From contig NC_017390.1 in assembly GCF_000026985.1 (NCBI RefSeq), positions 2,701,336 to 2,765,335 of the forward strand: a DNA stretch of 64,000 bases. Direction: 5' to 3'. The notes under the pieces are model-generated. The model did no database searches. It saw only the letters and a program-made list of their open reading frames with translations, and was not told the origin of the DNA. Each line of letters begins with the position of its first letter. The first letter of the stretch is position 1. Below, one piece after another: positions 1 through 9,311 of the stretch. The position numbers and the translations under genes are program-made. The DNA is from Erwinia pyrifoliae DSM 12163. Its GTDB lineage: Bacteria; Pseudomonadota; Gammaproteobacteria; Enterobacterales; Enterobacteriaceae.

Positions 1-82
1 TCAGCGGCGGCTTTCTGCGCTTCTTCGGCCGCCTGCTTTTGTGCATCAGCGGCGGCTTTCTGCGCTTCTTCGGCCGCCTGCT
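1..82 (-). repeat. 45-bp tandem repeat inside tolA domain II
   Basis: Bases 1-37 and 46-82 are identical, a 45-bp period that keeps the tolA frame and encodes repeated units like AEEAQKAAADAQKQA. Perfect identity at the DNA level suggests recent duplication. More copies may lie beyond the window start. Confidence 0.85.
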
Positions 83-338
83 GTTTAGCCTGCTTCTGGC
101 GCTGCTGCTCGGCACGCTGGCTGTCGCCTGGCTGATTTTGCTGGCGATTGTATTGCTCTACCACTGCGCCCGGATCAACCATTACGGCATCGATATCGCT
201 ACCGCCACCGCCGCTACTGGCGTCAATATTTTCGTCAAACGAGCTCCATATTAGCAATGCAATCAATATGATATGCAAGATTACAGATAGGGTTATAGCA
301 CGTTTTAGCTTATCGTTTTGCTCGGTTGCCTTCGACAC
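1..338 (-). CDS. tolA: TolA, N-terminal part (truncated by window edge)
   Basis: Inner-membrane anchored TolA of the Tol-Pal system, which links TolQ/TolR to TolB/Pal and the outer membrane during division. Only the first ~112 codons are present. They show a short cytoplasmic start (SKATEQNDKLKRA), one transmembrane helix, a Gly/Ser-rich hinge and the start of the Ala/Lys/Glu/Gln-rich helical domain II. Translation begins at GTG (338-336), the frame that matches known TolA N-termini; no ATG fits. It lies 29 bp downstream of tolR in ybgC-tolQ-tolR-tolA. Two in-frame copies of a 15-residue unit fall at the window edge. Confidence 0.9.
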   Translation of the reverse strand, partial: MSKATEQNDKLKRAITLSVILHIILIALLIWSSFDENIDASSGGGGSDIDAVMVDPGAVVEQYNRQQNQPGDSQRAEQQRQKQAKQQAAEEAQKAAADAQKQAAEEAQKAAA

Positions 339-367
339 TGTCGGTTCCCAAAAACGGTTCGAATGAA

Positions 368-796
368 TTAAATCGGCTGCGTCATCAATCCGACAGACTT
401 CACGCCTGCCTGATGCAGCAAGTTCAGCGCCTTGATGATTTCCTCGTAAGGAACCTCTTTAGCTCCGCCAATCAGGAATACCGTCTTAGGGTTAGCCGTC
501 AGGCGGCTTTGCGCTTCGGCAACGACCTGTTCTGCCGGCAACTGCTCCATCCGGTCATGATCGACGACCAGGCTGTACTGCCCTACGCCAGCCACTTCCA
601 CAATCACCGGTGGATTATCATTACTGGAGACAGTTTTTGAATCTGTCGCATCCGGCAGATCGACCTCCACGCTCTGGGTGATAATCGGTGCAGTTGCCAT
701 AAATATCAGCAGCAGCACCAGCAGCACGTCCAACAGCGGAACAATATTGATCTCGGACTTAACGTCGCGGCGACCGCGACCACGTCTTCTGGCCAT
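368..796 (-). CDS. tolR: TolR, Tol-Pal proton channel subunit
   Basis: 142-residue ExbD/TolR family protein. It has a short basic N-terminus (ARRRGRGRRD), one transmembrane helix containing the conserved Asp (PLLDVLLVLLLIF, about residue 23) that takes part in proton flow with TolQ, then a periplasmic domain. It uses the proton motive force to energise TolA for outer-membrane constriction. Length equals the E. coli protein. It lies 13 bp downstream of tolQ and 29 bp upstream of tolA, so it belongs to one transcript. Confidence 0.97.
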   Translation of the reverse strand: MARRRGRGRRDVKSEINIVPLLDVLLVLLLIFMATAPIITQSVEVDLPDATDSKTVSSNDNPPVIVEVAGVGQYSLVVDHDRMEQLPAEQVVAEAQSRLTANPKTVFLIGGAKEVPYEEIIKALNLLHQAGVKSVGLMTQPI

Positions 797-809
797 GCTA
801 ACCTCCGGC

Positions 810-1496
810 TTACTTGCTTACGTCGCTGGAAAACGCCTGGCGATGCAGGATAGCCGTGAACTCTTCCATAAAATTATCGTAGTTCTGTTCCAGCTTATTC
901 ACGCGCAGAGTCAGTCGGTTATAGGCCATAACCGCAGGAATAGCGGCAAACAGGCCGATGGCGGTAGCAATCAGCGCTTCAGCAATCCCCGGAGCAACCA
1001 TTTGTAATGTAGCCTGTTTAACGGCACCCAGCGCGATAAAGGCATGCATGATCCCCCAAACCGTACCAAACAGGCCAATATAAGGACTGATGGAACCCAC
1101 GGTGCCAAGGAAAGGAATATGGTTTTCAAGCGCTTCAAGTTCGCGGTTCATAGAGATACGCATCGCACGCGTTGCCCCTTCTACCACCGCTTCTGGCGCG
1201 TGATTATTGGCACGATGCAGACGGGCAAACTCTTTAAAGCCCGCAAAGAAAATTTGCTCCGATCCGCCTAACTCATCGCGACGAGACTGGCTTTCCTGAT
1301 AAAGACGTGACAGCTCTATACCGGACCAGAACTTATCTTCGAAGGCGTCGGCATCACGCACCGCCGCATTCAGGATACGGGTACGTTGAATGATCACAGC
1401 CCAGGAGGCGATAGAAAACCCGATCAAAATCAACATAATAAGTTTGACCAGAAGGCTCGCCTTCAGGAACAAATCAAGAATGTTCATGTCAGTCAC
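810..1496 (-). CDS. tolQ: TolQ, Tol-Pal proton channel subunit
   Basis: 228-residue MotA/TolQ/ExbB family inner-membrane protein with three transmembrane helices: near residues 16-36, and a C-terminal pair around 135-195 carrying the GLFGTVWGI motif. It forms the pentameric channel around TolR and drives TolA. The start is GTG at 1496, giving the usual [15 protein letters not shown]-terminus, and it overlaps the ybgC stop by four bases (GTGA), which suggests translational coupling. Confidence 0.97.
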   Translation of the reverse strand: MTDMNILDLFLKASLLVKLIMLILIGFSIASWAVIIQRTRILNAAVRDADAFEDKFWSGIELSRLYQESQSRRDELGGSEQIFFAGFKEFARLHRANNHAPEAVVEGATRAMRISMNRELEALENHIPFLGTVGSISPYIGLFGTVWGIMHAFIALGAVKQATLQMVAPGIAEALIATAIGLFAAIPAVMAYNRLTLRVNKLEQNYDNFMEEFTAILHRQAFSSDVSK

Positions 1497-1897
1497 TGCT
1501 TGAACTCCGCGACAATAGACTTGGGAAGCGCTATCGGCTTCATTAGATGTGGATTGATGCAGGCAATCAGAACCTCTGCCTCATTAAGCACACGGCCTTC
1601 TGCATTTACAATGCGTTGTGCAAATGTCATGGTGGCTCTGGTCATGGCAACAACCTCGCTTTGCACCTCAAGCAGTTCATCGAGACAAGCCGCAGCCAGG
1701 TAATCGACCGTAATCCGCCGCACGACAAAGCCTACTTGCTGTTCAAGCAGAACCTGCTGACTGAAATGGCGCTGACGCAGCATTTCAGTACGTGCCCGTT
1801 CATAAAAAGCGACATAGCTGGCGTGGAAAACCACACCACCGGCGTCCGTATCTTCATAATAGACGCGCACCGGCCATCGAAACAGCGTTGAACTCAC
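1493..1897 (-). CDS. ybgC: YbgC acyl-CoA thioesterase
   Basis: 134-residue hot-dog-fold thioesterase of the YbgC/4-hydroxybenzoyl-CoA thioesterase family. The signature [16 protein letters not shown] near residues 13-28 contains the catalytic Asp. It is known to hydrolyse acyl-CoAs and to associate with the phospholipid synthesis machinery at the inner membrane. GTG start at 1897; length equals E. coli YbgC. It is the first gene of ybgC-tolQRA here. In E. coli it follows cydABX-ybgE, which is missing upstream in this window. Confidence 0.95.
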   Translation of the reverse strand: MSSTLFRWPVRVYYEDTDAGGVVFHASYVAFYERARTEMLRQRHFSQQVLLEQQVGFVVRRITVDYLAAACLDELLEVQSEVVAMTRATMTFAQRIVNAEGRVLNEAEVLIACINPHLMKPIALPKSIVAEFKQ

Positions 1898-1941
1898 TTT
1901 ACATCCCGATCATGCTAAACGTTGGTCTGGACAACGTTGCT

Positions 1942-1970
1942 ACTATACGCAAGAGCATACTCATTGGGAA
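1942..1970 (-). promoter_or_regulatory. Candidate sigma-70 promoter for ybgC-tolQRA
   Basis: On the minus strand, TTCCCA (1970-1965), a 17-bp spacer and TATAGT (1947-1942), about 45 bp upstream of the ybgC start. The -10 is good and the -35 weak. Just downstream lies an inverted repeat, AACGTTG-N7-CAACGTT (1918-1938), possibly an operator or leader hairpin. Confidence 0.35.
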
Positions 1971-2050
1971 TGGATTGCCAGAGTGGAGAGAAAATAATTA
2001 TTACATGCTAACAACTTGCCTTATTTCAGCATACTTGTTTAATCATGTTT

Positions 2051-2068
2051 GATAATGATAACGATAAA
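2051..2068. promoter_or_regulatory. Fur-box-like triple hexamer
   Basis: Three adjacent hexamers, GATAAT-GATAAC-GATAAA, match the three-hexamer description of Fur boxes. They lie about 150 bp upstream of ybgC and about 50 bp past the sucD terminator. Iron control of either neighbour is not established; it may be a chance AT-rich match. Confidence 0.25.
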
Positions 2069-2118
2069 GATCAGGCTAAAAGAGTACCGGCTGAAAAATG
2101 GTGGCACCGGATCTGTAC

Positions 2119-2142
2119 AAAAAAAGGCCGCTGAAGGCGGCC
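2119..2142 (-). terminator. Rho-independent terminator of sdhCDAB-sucABCD
   Basis: On the minus strand, stem GGCCGC / GCGGCC with a 5-nt loop followed by seven T residues, about 30 bp after the sucD stop. It closes the long TCA operon. The short 3' UTR between stop and hairpin is where E. coli makes the SdhX sRNA. Confidence 0.85.
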
Positions 2143-2173
2143 AGTTATTGAATGATGCTCATGCCAGACGGTT

Positions 2174-3046
2174 TTACTGCGGCAATACCGCTTTTACAGC
2201 ATCACCGATATCGGCCAGGCTACGGACGGTTTTCACACCGGCCGCTTCCAGCGCGGCGAACTTTTCGTCGGCCGTGCCTTTACCGCCAGCGATAATGGCA
2301 CCGGCGTGGCCCATACGTTTGCCCTTCGGCGCGGTCACACCAGCGATATAACCCACTACCGGCTTAGTGACGTGCTCTTTGATAAACGCCGCCGCTTCTT
2401 CTTCTGCGCTACCGCCGATTTCCCCGATCATAACAATCGCTTCAGTTTGCGGGTCATCCTGGAACAGTTTAAGGATATCGATGAAGTTTGAACCCGGGAT
2501 CGGATCGCCGCCAATACCTACGCAGGTTGACTGGCCGTAACCGATATCAGTGGTCTGCTTGACCGCTTCATAGGTTAGCGTGCCTGAACGGGAAACGATA
2601 CCGATGCGGCCCGGCTGGTGAATATGACCAGGCATAATACCGATCTTACAGGCACCAGGAGTAATCACGCCCGGGCAGTTTGGACCAATCATCCGCACAC
2701 CGGCTTCATCCAGTTTCACCTTCACCGTCAGCATATCCAGCGTCGGAATGCCTTCGGTGATGGTAATGATCAGCTTGATGCCTGCGTCGATAGCTTCCAG
2801 GATGCCGTCTTTGCAGAACGGAGCCGGAACGTAGATGACCGATGCGGTTGCGCCCGTCGCTTCTACCGCTTCGCGCACGGTGTTAAACACTGGCAGACCA
2901 AGATGCTCGCTACCCCCTTTACCCGGGGTTACGCCGCCGACCAGCTGTGTACCATATGCCAACGCCTGCTCGGAGTGGAAAGTCCCCTGGCCACCGGTGA
3001 AACCCTGGCAGATTACCTTGGTGTTTTTATCGATCAGAATAGACAT
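2174..3046 (-). CDS. sucD: Succinyl-CoA synthetase alpha subunit
   Basis: 290-residue alpha subunit of ADP-forming succinyl-CoA synthetase (EC 6.2.1.5). It has an N-terminal CoA-binding Rossmann domain ([16 protein letters not shown]) and a C-terminal ligase domain with the phosphohistidine in [10 protein letters not shown] (His247). With SucC it converts succinyl-CoA to succinate with substrate-level ATP formation. The ATG overlaps the sucC stop by one base (TAATG), so the two subunits are translationally coupled. Last gene of the operon. Confidence 0.98.
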   Translation of the reverse strand: MSILIDKNTKVICQGFTGGQGTFHSEQALAYGTQLVGGVTPGKGGSEHLGLPVFNTVREAVEATGATASVIYVPAPFCKDGILEAIDAGIKLIITITEGIPTLDMLTVKVKLDEAGVRMIGPNCPGVITPGACKIGIMPGHIHQPGRIGIVSRSGTLTYEAVKQTTDIGYGQSTCVGIGGDPIPGSNFIDILKLFQDDPQTEAIVMIGEIGGSAEEEAAAFIKEHVTKPVVGYIAGVTAPKGKRMGHAGAIIAGGKGTADEKFAALEAAGVKTVRSLADIGDAVKAVLPQ

Positions 3047-4212
3047 TATTTACCCTCCGCTGCGGCAACAACGCGCTGCGCCGCGTCACTCAGGCTGGTT
3101 GCTGCAATAATATTCAGGCCGCTGTCTGCCAGTTTTCTGGCACCCAGCTCTGCATTGTTCCCTTCCAGACGCACCACCACCGGCACGTTAACGCCCACTT
3201 CCGCCACAGCGCCGATGATGCCATCTGCGATCAGGTCGCAGCGCACGATACCGCCGAAGATGTTAACGAACACCGCTTTCACCGCGTCGTCAGACAGAAT
3301 GATTTTAAAGGCTTCGGTAACGCGCTCTTTGGTCGCGCCGCCACCCACGTCGAGGAAGTTGGCCGGCTGGCCGCCGCTCAGTTTCACGATGTCCATTGTG
3401 CCCATCGCCAGACCGGCACCGTTCACCATACAGCCAATGTTACCTTCCAGGGCAACATAGTTCAGCTCCCACTGGGCAGCATGTGCTTCACGCGAGTCTT
3501 CCTGGCTTGGGTCACGCATCTCGCGCAAGTCGGGCTGGCGGAACAGCGCATTGCCGTCGGCGGTCAGTTTGCCGTCCAGGCAGACTAAATCGCCCTGTTT
3601 GGTGATCACCAGCGGGTTGATCTCAACCAGTGCCAGATCGCGCTCAAGGAACAGCGTCGCCAGGCCCATAAAGATCTTGGTGAACTGGCCAACCTGCTTA
3701 CCGGTCAGCCCCAGCTTGAACGCCAGCTCACGGCCCTGATAAGGCTGTGGGCCGGTCAGCGGATCGAGCGCCATTTTATGGATCAGGTGCGGGGTTTCTT
3801 CAGCAACCTTTTCGATTTCTACTCCACCTTCGGTGGAAGCCATAAACACCACGCGGCGGGTACCACGGTCAACCACTGCGCCCAGATAGAGTTCTTTGTC
3901 GATATCGGTAGCAGCTTCAACCAGAATCTGGTTTACCGGCTGACCGCCAGCATCAGTCTGATAGGTCACCAGACGTTTACCCAGCCAGTTCTCAGCGAAA
4001 GCGCGGATATCTTCTTTGCTGTTGACAACCTTCACGCCGCCCGCTTTACCACGGCCACCGGCGTGAACCTGACATTTCACTACCCACGGGCCAGCGCCAA
4101 TCTTGGAGGCGGCTTCTTCTGCTTCACGCGGCGTTGTGCAGGCATAACCGGTTGGTGCCGGCAAGCCATACCGTGCAAACAACTGTTTTGCCTGATACTC
4201 GTGTAAGTTCAT
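3046..4212 (-). CDS. sucC: Succinyl-CoA synthetase beta subunit
   Basis: 388-residue ATP-grasp beta subunit that binds nucleotide and, with SucD, completes the succinyl-CoA to succinate step of the TCA cycle. The N-terminus [18 protein letters not shown] and the motifs [17 protein letters not shown] (ATP-grasp loop) and GGATKERV are typical. Length equals E. coli SucC. It is 95 bp downstream of sucB. Confidence 0.98.
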   Translation of the reverse strand: MNLHEYQAKQLFARYGLPAPTGYACTTPREAEEAASKIGAGPWVVKCQVHAGGRGKAGGVKVVNSKEDIRAFAENWLGKRLVTYQTDAGGQPVNQILVEAATDIDKELYLGAVVDRGTRRVVFMASTEGGVEIEKVAEETPHLIHKMALDPLTGPQPYQGRELAFKLGLTGKQVGQFTKIFMGLATLFLERDLALVEINPLVITKQGDLVCLDGKLTADGNALFRQPDLREMRDPSQEDSREAHAAQWELNYVALEGNIGCMVNGAGLAMGTMDIVKLSGGQPANFLDVGGGATKERVTEAFKIILSDDAVKAVFVNIFGGIVRCDLIADGIIGAVAEVGVNVPVVVRLEGNNAELGARKLADSGLNIIAATSLSDAAQRVVAAAEGK

Positions 4213-4307
4213 GATGTTCTATCCATTCAGGTCTGAAAAGACGGGGCTGCCATAAGCAGCCATATAAAGGGATGGGTGCGGCATCATTCCATGCCGCACG
4301 CCAGGGT

Positions 4308-5525
4308 TTAGACGTCCAACAGCAGACGAGCCGGATCTTCCAGCAGCTCTTTGATCGCCACCAGATAGCCAACGGATTCACGGCCATCGATCAAACGGTG
4401 ATCGTAAGAGAGCGCCAGATACATCATTGGCTGGATCACCACCTGCCCGTTGACCGCCATCGGGCGATCTTTGATCGCATGCATGCCAAGGATAGCGCTC
4501 TGTGGCGGGTTGATAATCGGCGTGGACATCAGTGAACCAAAGACACCACCATTAGTGATAGTGAAGTTGCCACCGGTCAGTTCATCAACGGTCAGTTTGC
4601 CGTCACGCCCTTTCACCGCCAGCTCTTTGATTTTTTTCTCAATGTCAGCCATAGTCAGCGCATCAACATCTTTCAGCACCGGGGTAACCAGACCGCGTGG
4701 CGTGGAGACGGCAATACTGACGTCAAAGTAGTTGTGATAAACCACATCCGTACCGTCGATTGAGGCATTCACTTCCGGATAACGCTTCAGCGCCTCAACA
4801 ACGGCCTTGATGTAGAAGGACATAAAGCCCAGGCGAACGCCGTGACGTTTTTCGAATGCTTCACCATACTGCTTACGCAGCGCCATAATCGGCTGCATAT
4901 TCACTTCATTGAATGTGGTGAGCATCGCGGTGCTGTTTTTCGCTTCCAGCAGACGTTCGGCTACGCGCTTGCGCAGACGGGTCATCGGCACGCGTTTTTC
5001 ACTGCGATTCGCCAGACCCGCTGGCGCAGCGGCTTCTGCCGCTTCAGGTTTAGCTTTTGCCGCCGGAGCCTGCGCCAGATGTTTTTCCACGTCTTCACGG
5101 GTGATGCGTCCACCGACACCGCTGCCTTTAATTGCTGCAGGATCGAGGCTGTGCTCGGCAATCAGGCGGCGGATGGCCGGGCTGAGAGCATCATTGCTCT
5201 CTTCTTCCAGTGAAGCCGTTTGGCGCTGTGCGGGCGTCGATTCATTGACCTCGGCTTTGGCAGAGGTCTCTTTACCGCCGCTGTTGCCCTCTTTCAGGCG
5301 GCCCAGCGCCTGGCGGGAAATCACCGTGGCACCTTCATCTTCGAGGATTGCTTCCAGCACGCCGTCGGCAGAAGCCGGTACTTCCAACACCACTTTATCG
5401 GTTTCGATTTCCACCAGCACTTCATCGCGCTTGACGCTGTCGCCGGTTTTTTTGTGCCAGGTGGCTACGGTGGCGTCAGCCACGGATTCAGGCAGGTCAG
5501 GAACAACGATTTCTACGCTACTCAT
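4308..5525 (-). CDS. sucB: 2-oxoglutarate dehydrogenase E2, dihydrolipoyl succinyltransferase
   Basis: 405-residue E2 core of the 2-oxoglutarate dehydrogenase complex. It has one N-terminal lipoyl domain with the modified lysine in [11 protein letters not shown] (Lys44), an E1/E3-binding domain near residues 110-150 ([11 protein letters not shown]), an Ala/Pro/Lys linker, and a C-terminal catalytic acyltransferase domain with the active-site motif [10 protein letters not shown] near residue 375. It transfers the succinyl group from lipoamide to CoA. It begins 13 bp after the sucA stop. Confidence 0.98.
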   Translation of the reverse strand: MSSVEIVVPDLPESVADATVATWHKKTGDSVKRDEVLVEIETDKVVLEVPASADGVLEAILEDEGATVISRQALGRLKEGNSGGKETSAKAEVNESTPAQRQTASLEEESNDALSPAIRRLIAEHSLDPAAIKGSGVGGRITREDVEKHLAQAPAAKAKPEAAEAAAPAGLANRSEKRVPMTRLRKRVAERLLEAKNSTAMLTTFNEVNMQPIMALRKQYGEAFEKRHGVRLGFMSFYIKAVVEALKRYPEVNASIDGTDVVYHNYFDVSIAVSTPRGLVTPVLKDVDALTMADIEKKIKELAVKGRDGKLTVDELTGGNFTITNGGVFGSLMSTPIINPPQSAILGMHAIKDRPMAVNGQVVIQPMMYLALSYDHRLIDGRESVGYLVAIKELLEDPARLLLDV

Positions 5526-5538
5526 TTTCTTTCCTTAA

Positions 5539-8346
5539 TTATTCAACGTTCAGCGCGTCATTAACCAGGTCTTGCTGCTGCTGCTGGTGAACGGACATAT
5601 AACCCACTGCCGGCGATGCAGATGCAGGGCGACCGGCATAACGTAATGAAGCCCCAAACGGGACGATTTCACGGAAATGATGCTGACTGCAGTACCATGC
5701 CCCTTGGTTGAGTGGCTCTTCCTGACACCAGACAAAGTCATGTACGTGGGAGTACTGCTTCAACACATCCTGAACCGCTTTATGCGGGAACGGATAGAGC
5801 TGTTCGATGCGCACAATTGCGACATCGGTTTGCTCATTCTTGCGGCGTTTATCCAGCAGGTCGTAGTAAACCTTACCGGAGCAGAGCACCACGCGTTTCA
5901 CCGACTTCGCATCAAGCGCATCGATTTCGCCAATCGCCGGCTGGAAAGCGCCGTTAGCCAACTCTTCCAAAGAAGAGACCGCCAGCGGATGACGCAGCAG
6001 TGACTTTGGTGACATCACCACCAATGGGCGACGCATGCCGCGCAGCGCCTGGCGGCGCAGCATATGGTAAACCTGTGCCGGGGTTGAAGGAACGCACACC
6101 TGCATATTCTGCTCGGCGCAGAGCTGCAGATAGCGCTCAAGACGTGCGGATGAGTGCTCCGGCCCCTGCCCTTCGTAGCCGTGAGGCAGCAGCATCACCA
6201 GGCCACACATGCGGCCCCACTTCTGCTCGCCGGAGCTGATGAACTGGTCGATGACCACCTGAGCGCCGTTGGCGAAATCACCGAATTGGGCTTCCCAGAT
6301 GGTCAGCGTACGGGGTTCAGCAGTCGCATAGCCATATTCAAACGCCAGTACCGCTTCTTCAGACAGTACGGAGTCCCATACTTTAAAGGCGCCCTGACCG
6401 TTATGAACATGCTGCAGCGGGGTGTAAGTCGAACCATTAGACTGGTTGTGGATCACCGCATGACGATGGAAAAAGGTGCCGCGCCCCATATCCTCACCGG
6501 AGAGACGGCACGGAATGCCTTCATCCACCAGCGTGGCATAGGCGAGGTTTTCCGCCGCGCCCCAGTCGAAGGGCTTGTTGCCAGCGGCCATTTCAGCACG
6601 ATCGTTGTAGATTTTGGTCACACGCGACTGCATTTCAACCGCTTCGGGCACGGTACTGATACGCTTAGCAAGTTCCTGCAGGCGCTTCAGTTCGATGCGC
6701 TCCGGATAGCTCTCATCCCAGTCGTGGTTCAGATAAGGTGACCAGGTGAAGGAGTGCAGGCTCATCGGCCGCCATTCCGGCACCACGCACTCGCCAGCAT
6801 CTAAAGCATCACGGTACAGGTTGACCATTTCCGTGGCATCTTCCAGGCTGGCAACCTGCGCGGCTTCCAGCTTGTCAGCATAGATTTTACGCGGCGTGGG
6901 GTGCTTTTTGATCTTCTGGTACATCACCGGCTGCGTGGCGCTAGGCTCATCCGCTTCATTATGACCGTGACGACGATAGCAAACCAGATCGATAAACACA
7001 TCGCGTTTAAAGGTGTTACGGAAATCCAACGCCAGACGAGTGACAAAGGCAACGGCTTCGGGATCGTCTGCATTGACGTGGAAAATAGGTGCCATCACCA
7101 TTTTGCCGATGTCGGTACAGTACTGCGTCGAGCGGGCATCTTTCGGGTTTGAGGTGGTGAAACCAATCTGGTTGTTGATCACGATACGCACCGTACCGCC
7201 CACTTCATACCCGCGTGCCTCGGACATGTTTAGGGTTTCCTGCACCACTCCCTGCCCAATCACCGCAGCATCACCGTGAATGGTAATCGGCAGCACTTTG
7301 TTGCTACCAGGCTGATCGAGACGATCGAGGCGGGCGCGCACCGACCCCATGACCACCGGACTGACAATTTCAAGATGCGAAGGGTTAAACGCCAGCGCCA
7401 GGTGAACCATACCGCCTTCGGTTTCAACATCGGAAGAGAAGCCCATATGGTACTTAACGTCACCGGTACCGAGATGTTCTTTATGCTTGCCGGAGAATTC
7501 GTCGAACAGGTCCTGCGGCTTTTTGCCCAGCACGTTGATCAACACGTTCAGACGGCCACGGTGCGCCATTCCCAGCACCACTTCACGCGTGCCGCTTTTG
7601 CCGGCATGACGGATCATCTCGTTCAGCATCGGCACCAGCGCATCCCCGCCTTCCAGCGAGAAGCGTTTAGCTCCGGGGAATTTCGCGCCGAGGTAACGTT
7701 CCAGGCCTTCTGCGGCGGTTAACTGCTTGAGGAAACCTTTTTTCTCTTCCACAGAGTAGGAAACCTGCCCCAGCACCGATTCAAGACGCTGTTGTATCCA
7801 GCGCTTTTCATCGGTGTTGGTGATATGCATATATTCCGCACCAATAGAGCCGCAGTAGGTTTGCTTTAGCGCCGCGTACAGGTCGGCCAGTTTCATCGTT
7901 TCTTTGCCGCTGGCAAAGGAACCCACGTTGAAACTTTCCTCGAAATCCGCATCGCTCAGGCCATGATAGCCCGGATCAAGATCCGCTACTGATTCCTGTT
8001 TCCACAGCCCGAGCGGGTCAAGGTTAGCCTGCTGATGACCGCGAAATCGAAACGCGTTGATCATTTGCAGTACCTTAACCTGCCTGGCATTGGTTTCAGG
8101 ATCGCTGACGGAAGCGGTATAACGCGAAGCGTCTTTCGCCAGGCGGCGGAAGTATTCGCGGGTGGTGGAGTGAATTTGTTCAGGTCTAACCCCAGTACCA
8201 GGAAGCTGCTGGAAAAGAGACTTCCAGGCCACATCGACAGAGTCAGGATCGGTTAAAAAGTCCTCATAGAGCTGCTCTATGTAGGACTGATTCGCGCCGG
8301 CCAGCCAGGAGGAGTCCAGCCAGGGTTTCATCGCGCTGTTCTGCAT
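5539..8346 (-). CDS. sucA: 2-oxoglutarate dehydrogenase E1
   Basis: 935-residue thiamine-diphosphate E1 component that decarboxylates 2-oxoglutarate and succinylates the E2 lipoyl group. Recognisable segments are the N-terminal tail, EGGDALVPMLNEMIRHAG, GMAHRGRLNVLINVLGK, the ThDP/Mg-binding HGDAAVIGQGVVQE, and the C-terminal transketolase-like PLVVMSPKSLLRHP. Length matches the family (933 in E. coli). Separated from sdhB by a 231-bp structured spacer. Confidence 0.98.
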   Translation of the reverse strand: MQNSAMKPWLDSSWLAGANQSYIEQLYEDFLTDPDSVDVAWKSLFQQLPGTGVRPEQIHSTTREYFRRLAKDASRYTASVSDPETNARQVKVLQMINAFRFRGHQQANLDPLGLWKQESVADLDPGYHGLSDADFEESFNVGSFASGKETMKLADLYAALKQTYCGSIGAEYMHITNTDEKRWIQQRLESVLGQVSYSVEEKKGFLKQLTAAEGLERYLGAKFPGAKRFSLEGGDALVPMLNEMIRHAGKSGTREVVLGMAHRGRLNVLINVLGKKPQDLFDEFSGKHKEHLGTGDVKYHMGFSSDVETEGGMVHLALAFNPSHLEIVSPVVMGSVRARLDRLDQPGSNKVLPITIHGDAAVIGQGVVQETLNMSEARGYEVGGTVRIVINNQIGFTTSNPKDARSTQYCTDIGKMVMAPIFHVNADDPEAVAFVTRLALDFRNTFKRDVFIDLVCYRRHGHNEADEPSATQPVMYQKIKKHPTPRKIYADKLEAAQVASLEDATEMVNLYRDALDAGECVVPEWRPMSLHSFTWSPYLNHDWDESYPERIELKRLQELAKRISTVPEAVEMQSRVTKIYNDRAEMAAGNKPFDWGAAENLAYATLVDEGIPCRLSGEDMGRGTFFHRHAVIHNQSNGSTYTPLQHVHNGQGAFKVWDSVLSEEAVLAFEYGYATAEPRTLTIWEAQFGDFANGAQVVIDQFISSGEQKWGRMCGLVMLLPHGYEGQGPEHSSARLERYLQLCAEQNMQVCVPSTPAQVYHMLRRQALRGMRRPLVVMSPKSLLRHPLAVSSLEELANGAFQPAIGEIDALDAKSVKRVVLCSGKVYYDLLDKRRKNEQTDVAIVRIEQLYPFPHKAVQDVLKQYSHVHDFVWCQEEPLNQGAWYCSQHHFREIVPFGASLRYAGRPASASPAVGYMSVHQQQQQDLVNDALNVE

Positions 8347-8396
8347 TGTGATCCCTTAAGCATAGTTGTGCTTTTTGTTCGCCGTGGTTGTTTAAT

Positions 8397-8559
8397 GGAA
8401 CCTTTGCAAGTCCCGCGCCGCGTTAACGGCTTACCGTGGTACGGTTCTTCGATACGAGCGACCGGCCCGTAAGGGAACCTTTGTAAAAAGTTTCCGCTAA
8501 CATCCGTCTGGCGAACACCTCTTACAAAGATAGCCTGATAAAAATTCCGGGAACCTTTG
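8397..8559. repeat. Three copies of GGAACCTTTG in the sdhB-sucA spacer
   Basis: The 10-mer GGAACCTTTG occurs at 8397-8406, 8474-8483 and 8550-8559, start-to-start distances of 77 and 76 bp. The flanking bases are not otherwise alike. The last copy forms part of the sdhB-distal hairpin. Confidence 0.6.
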
Positions 8560-8570
8560 GTTCCCGGAAT
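8540..8570 (-). terminator. Hairpin after sdhB (partial terminator or processing site)
   Basis: On the minus strand a near-perfect 12-bp stem, ATTCCGGGAACC with loop AAA and its complement, is followed by a short T run, beginning 8 bp after the sdhB stop. sdh and suc are normally co-transcribed, so it probably reduces rather than ends transcription, or protects or processes the sdhCDAB message. Confidence 0.7.
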
Positions 8571-8577
8571 GTTGGCG

Positions 8578-9294
8578 TTATGCGCCCCGCTGTAGCAACA
8601 TCGACTTAATATGGCCGATGGCGCGAGTCGGGTTCAGCCCTTTCGGACATACGCTTACACAGTTCATGATACTGTGGCAGCGGAAGACGCTGAAAGCATC
8701 GTTCAGATTATCCAGACGCGCATCGGTTTCGGTGTCACGGCTGTCAATCAGGAAACGGTAAGCTGCCAGCAGGCCAGCCGGACCGATAAACTTGTCCGGG
8801 TTCCACCAGAATGACGGGCATGAGGTGGAACAGCAGGCGCAAAGAATACATTCGTACAGACCATCCAGCTTTTCGCGCTGCTCCGGCTGCTGAAGATGTT
8901 CTCTTGCTGGCGGTTTCTGCCCATTATTCAACAAGTAAGGCTTAATCTTCTCATATTGCGCATAGAATTGACCCATGTCCACCACCAAATCGCGGATCAC
9001 CGGCAATCCGGGTAACGGACGGATAACAATTTTTTGTTTGCCGTTGCCGAGCGCAGAGACTGGCGTAATACAGGCCAGCCCATTTTTACCGTTCATATTG
9101 AGGCCATCGGAACCGCAAACCCCTTCACGGCAGGAGCGGCGGAAGGCTAACGTCGGGTCTTTCTCTTTCAGACGCATCAGCGCGTCCAGCAGCATCATGT
9201 CACGACCGTCTTCCGACTCCAGCTGGTAATCCTGCATACGCGGAGCATCATCGACATCCGGGTTGTAACGATAAATGGAAAATTCGAGTCTCAT
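8578..9294 (-). CDS. sdhB: Succinate dehydrogenase iron-sulfur subunit
   Basis: 238-residue electron-transfer subunit of complex II. It has an N-terminal ferredoxin-like domain with the [2Fe-2S] cysteines (CREGVCGSDG, later a Cys in GLACIT), then a C-terminal domain carrying the [4Fe-4S] and [3Fe-4S] ligands (CILCACCSTSCPSF and CHSIMNCVSVCPKGLNP). It passes electrons from SdhA flavin to the quinone site formed with SdhC/SdhD. Length equals the E. coli protein. Confidence 0.98.
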   Translation of the reverse strand: MRLEFSIYRYNPDVDDAPRMQDYQLESEDGRDMMLLDALMRLKEKDPTLAFRRSCREGVCGSDGLNMNGKNGLACITPVSALGNGKQKIVIRPLPGLPVIRDLVVDMGQFYAQYEKIKPYLLNNGQKPPAREHLQQPEQREKLDGLYECILCACCSTSCPSFWWNPDKFIGPAGLLAAYRFLIDSRDTETDARLDNLNDAFSVFRCHSIMNCVSVCPKGLNPTRAIGHIKSMLLQRGA

Positions 9295-9311
9295 GGTGTT
9301 ATCTCCGCAAA

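Noticed and set aside
2618..3460. 280-codon plus-strand reading frame across sucC/sucD
   Set aside because: Covers parts of two essential genes on the other strand and resembles no protein family.
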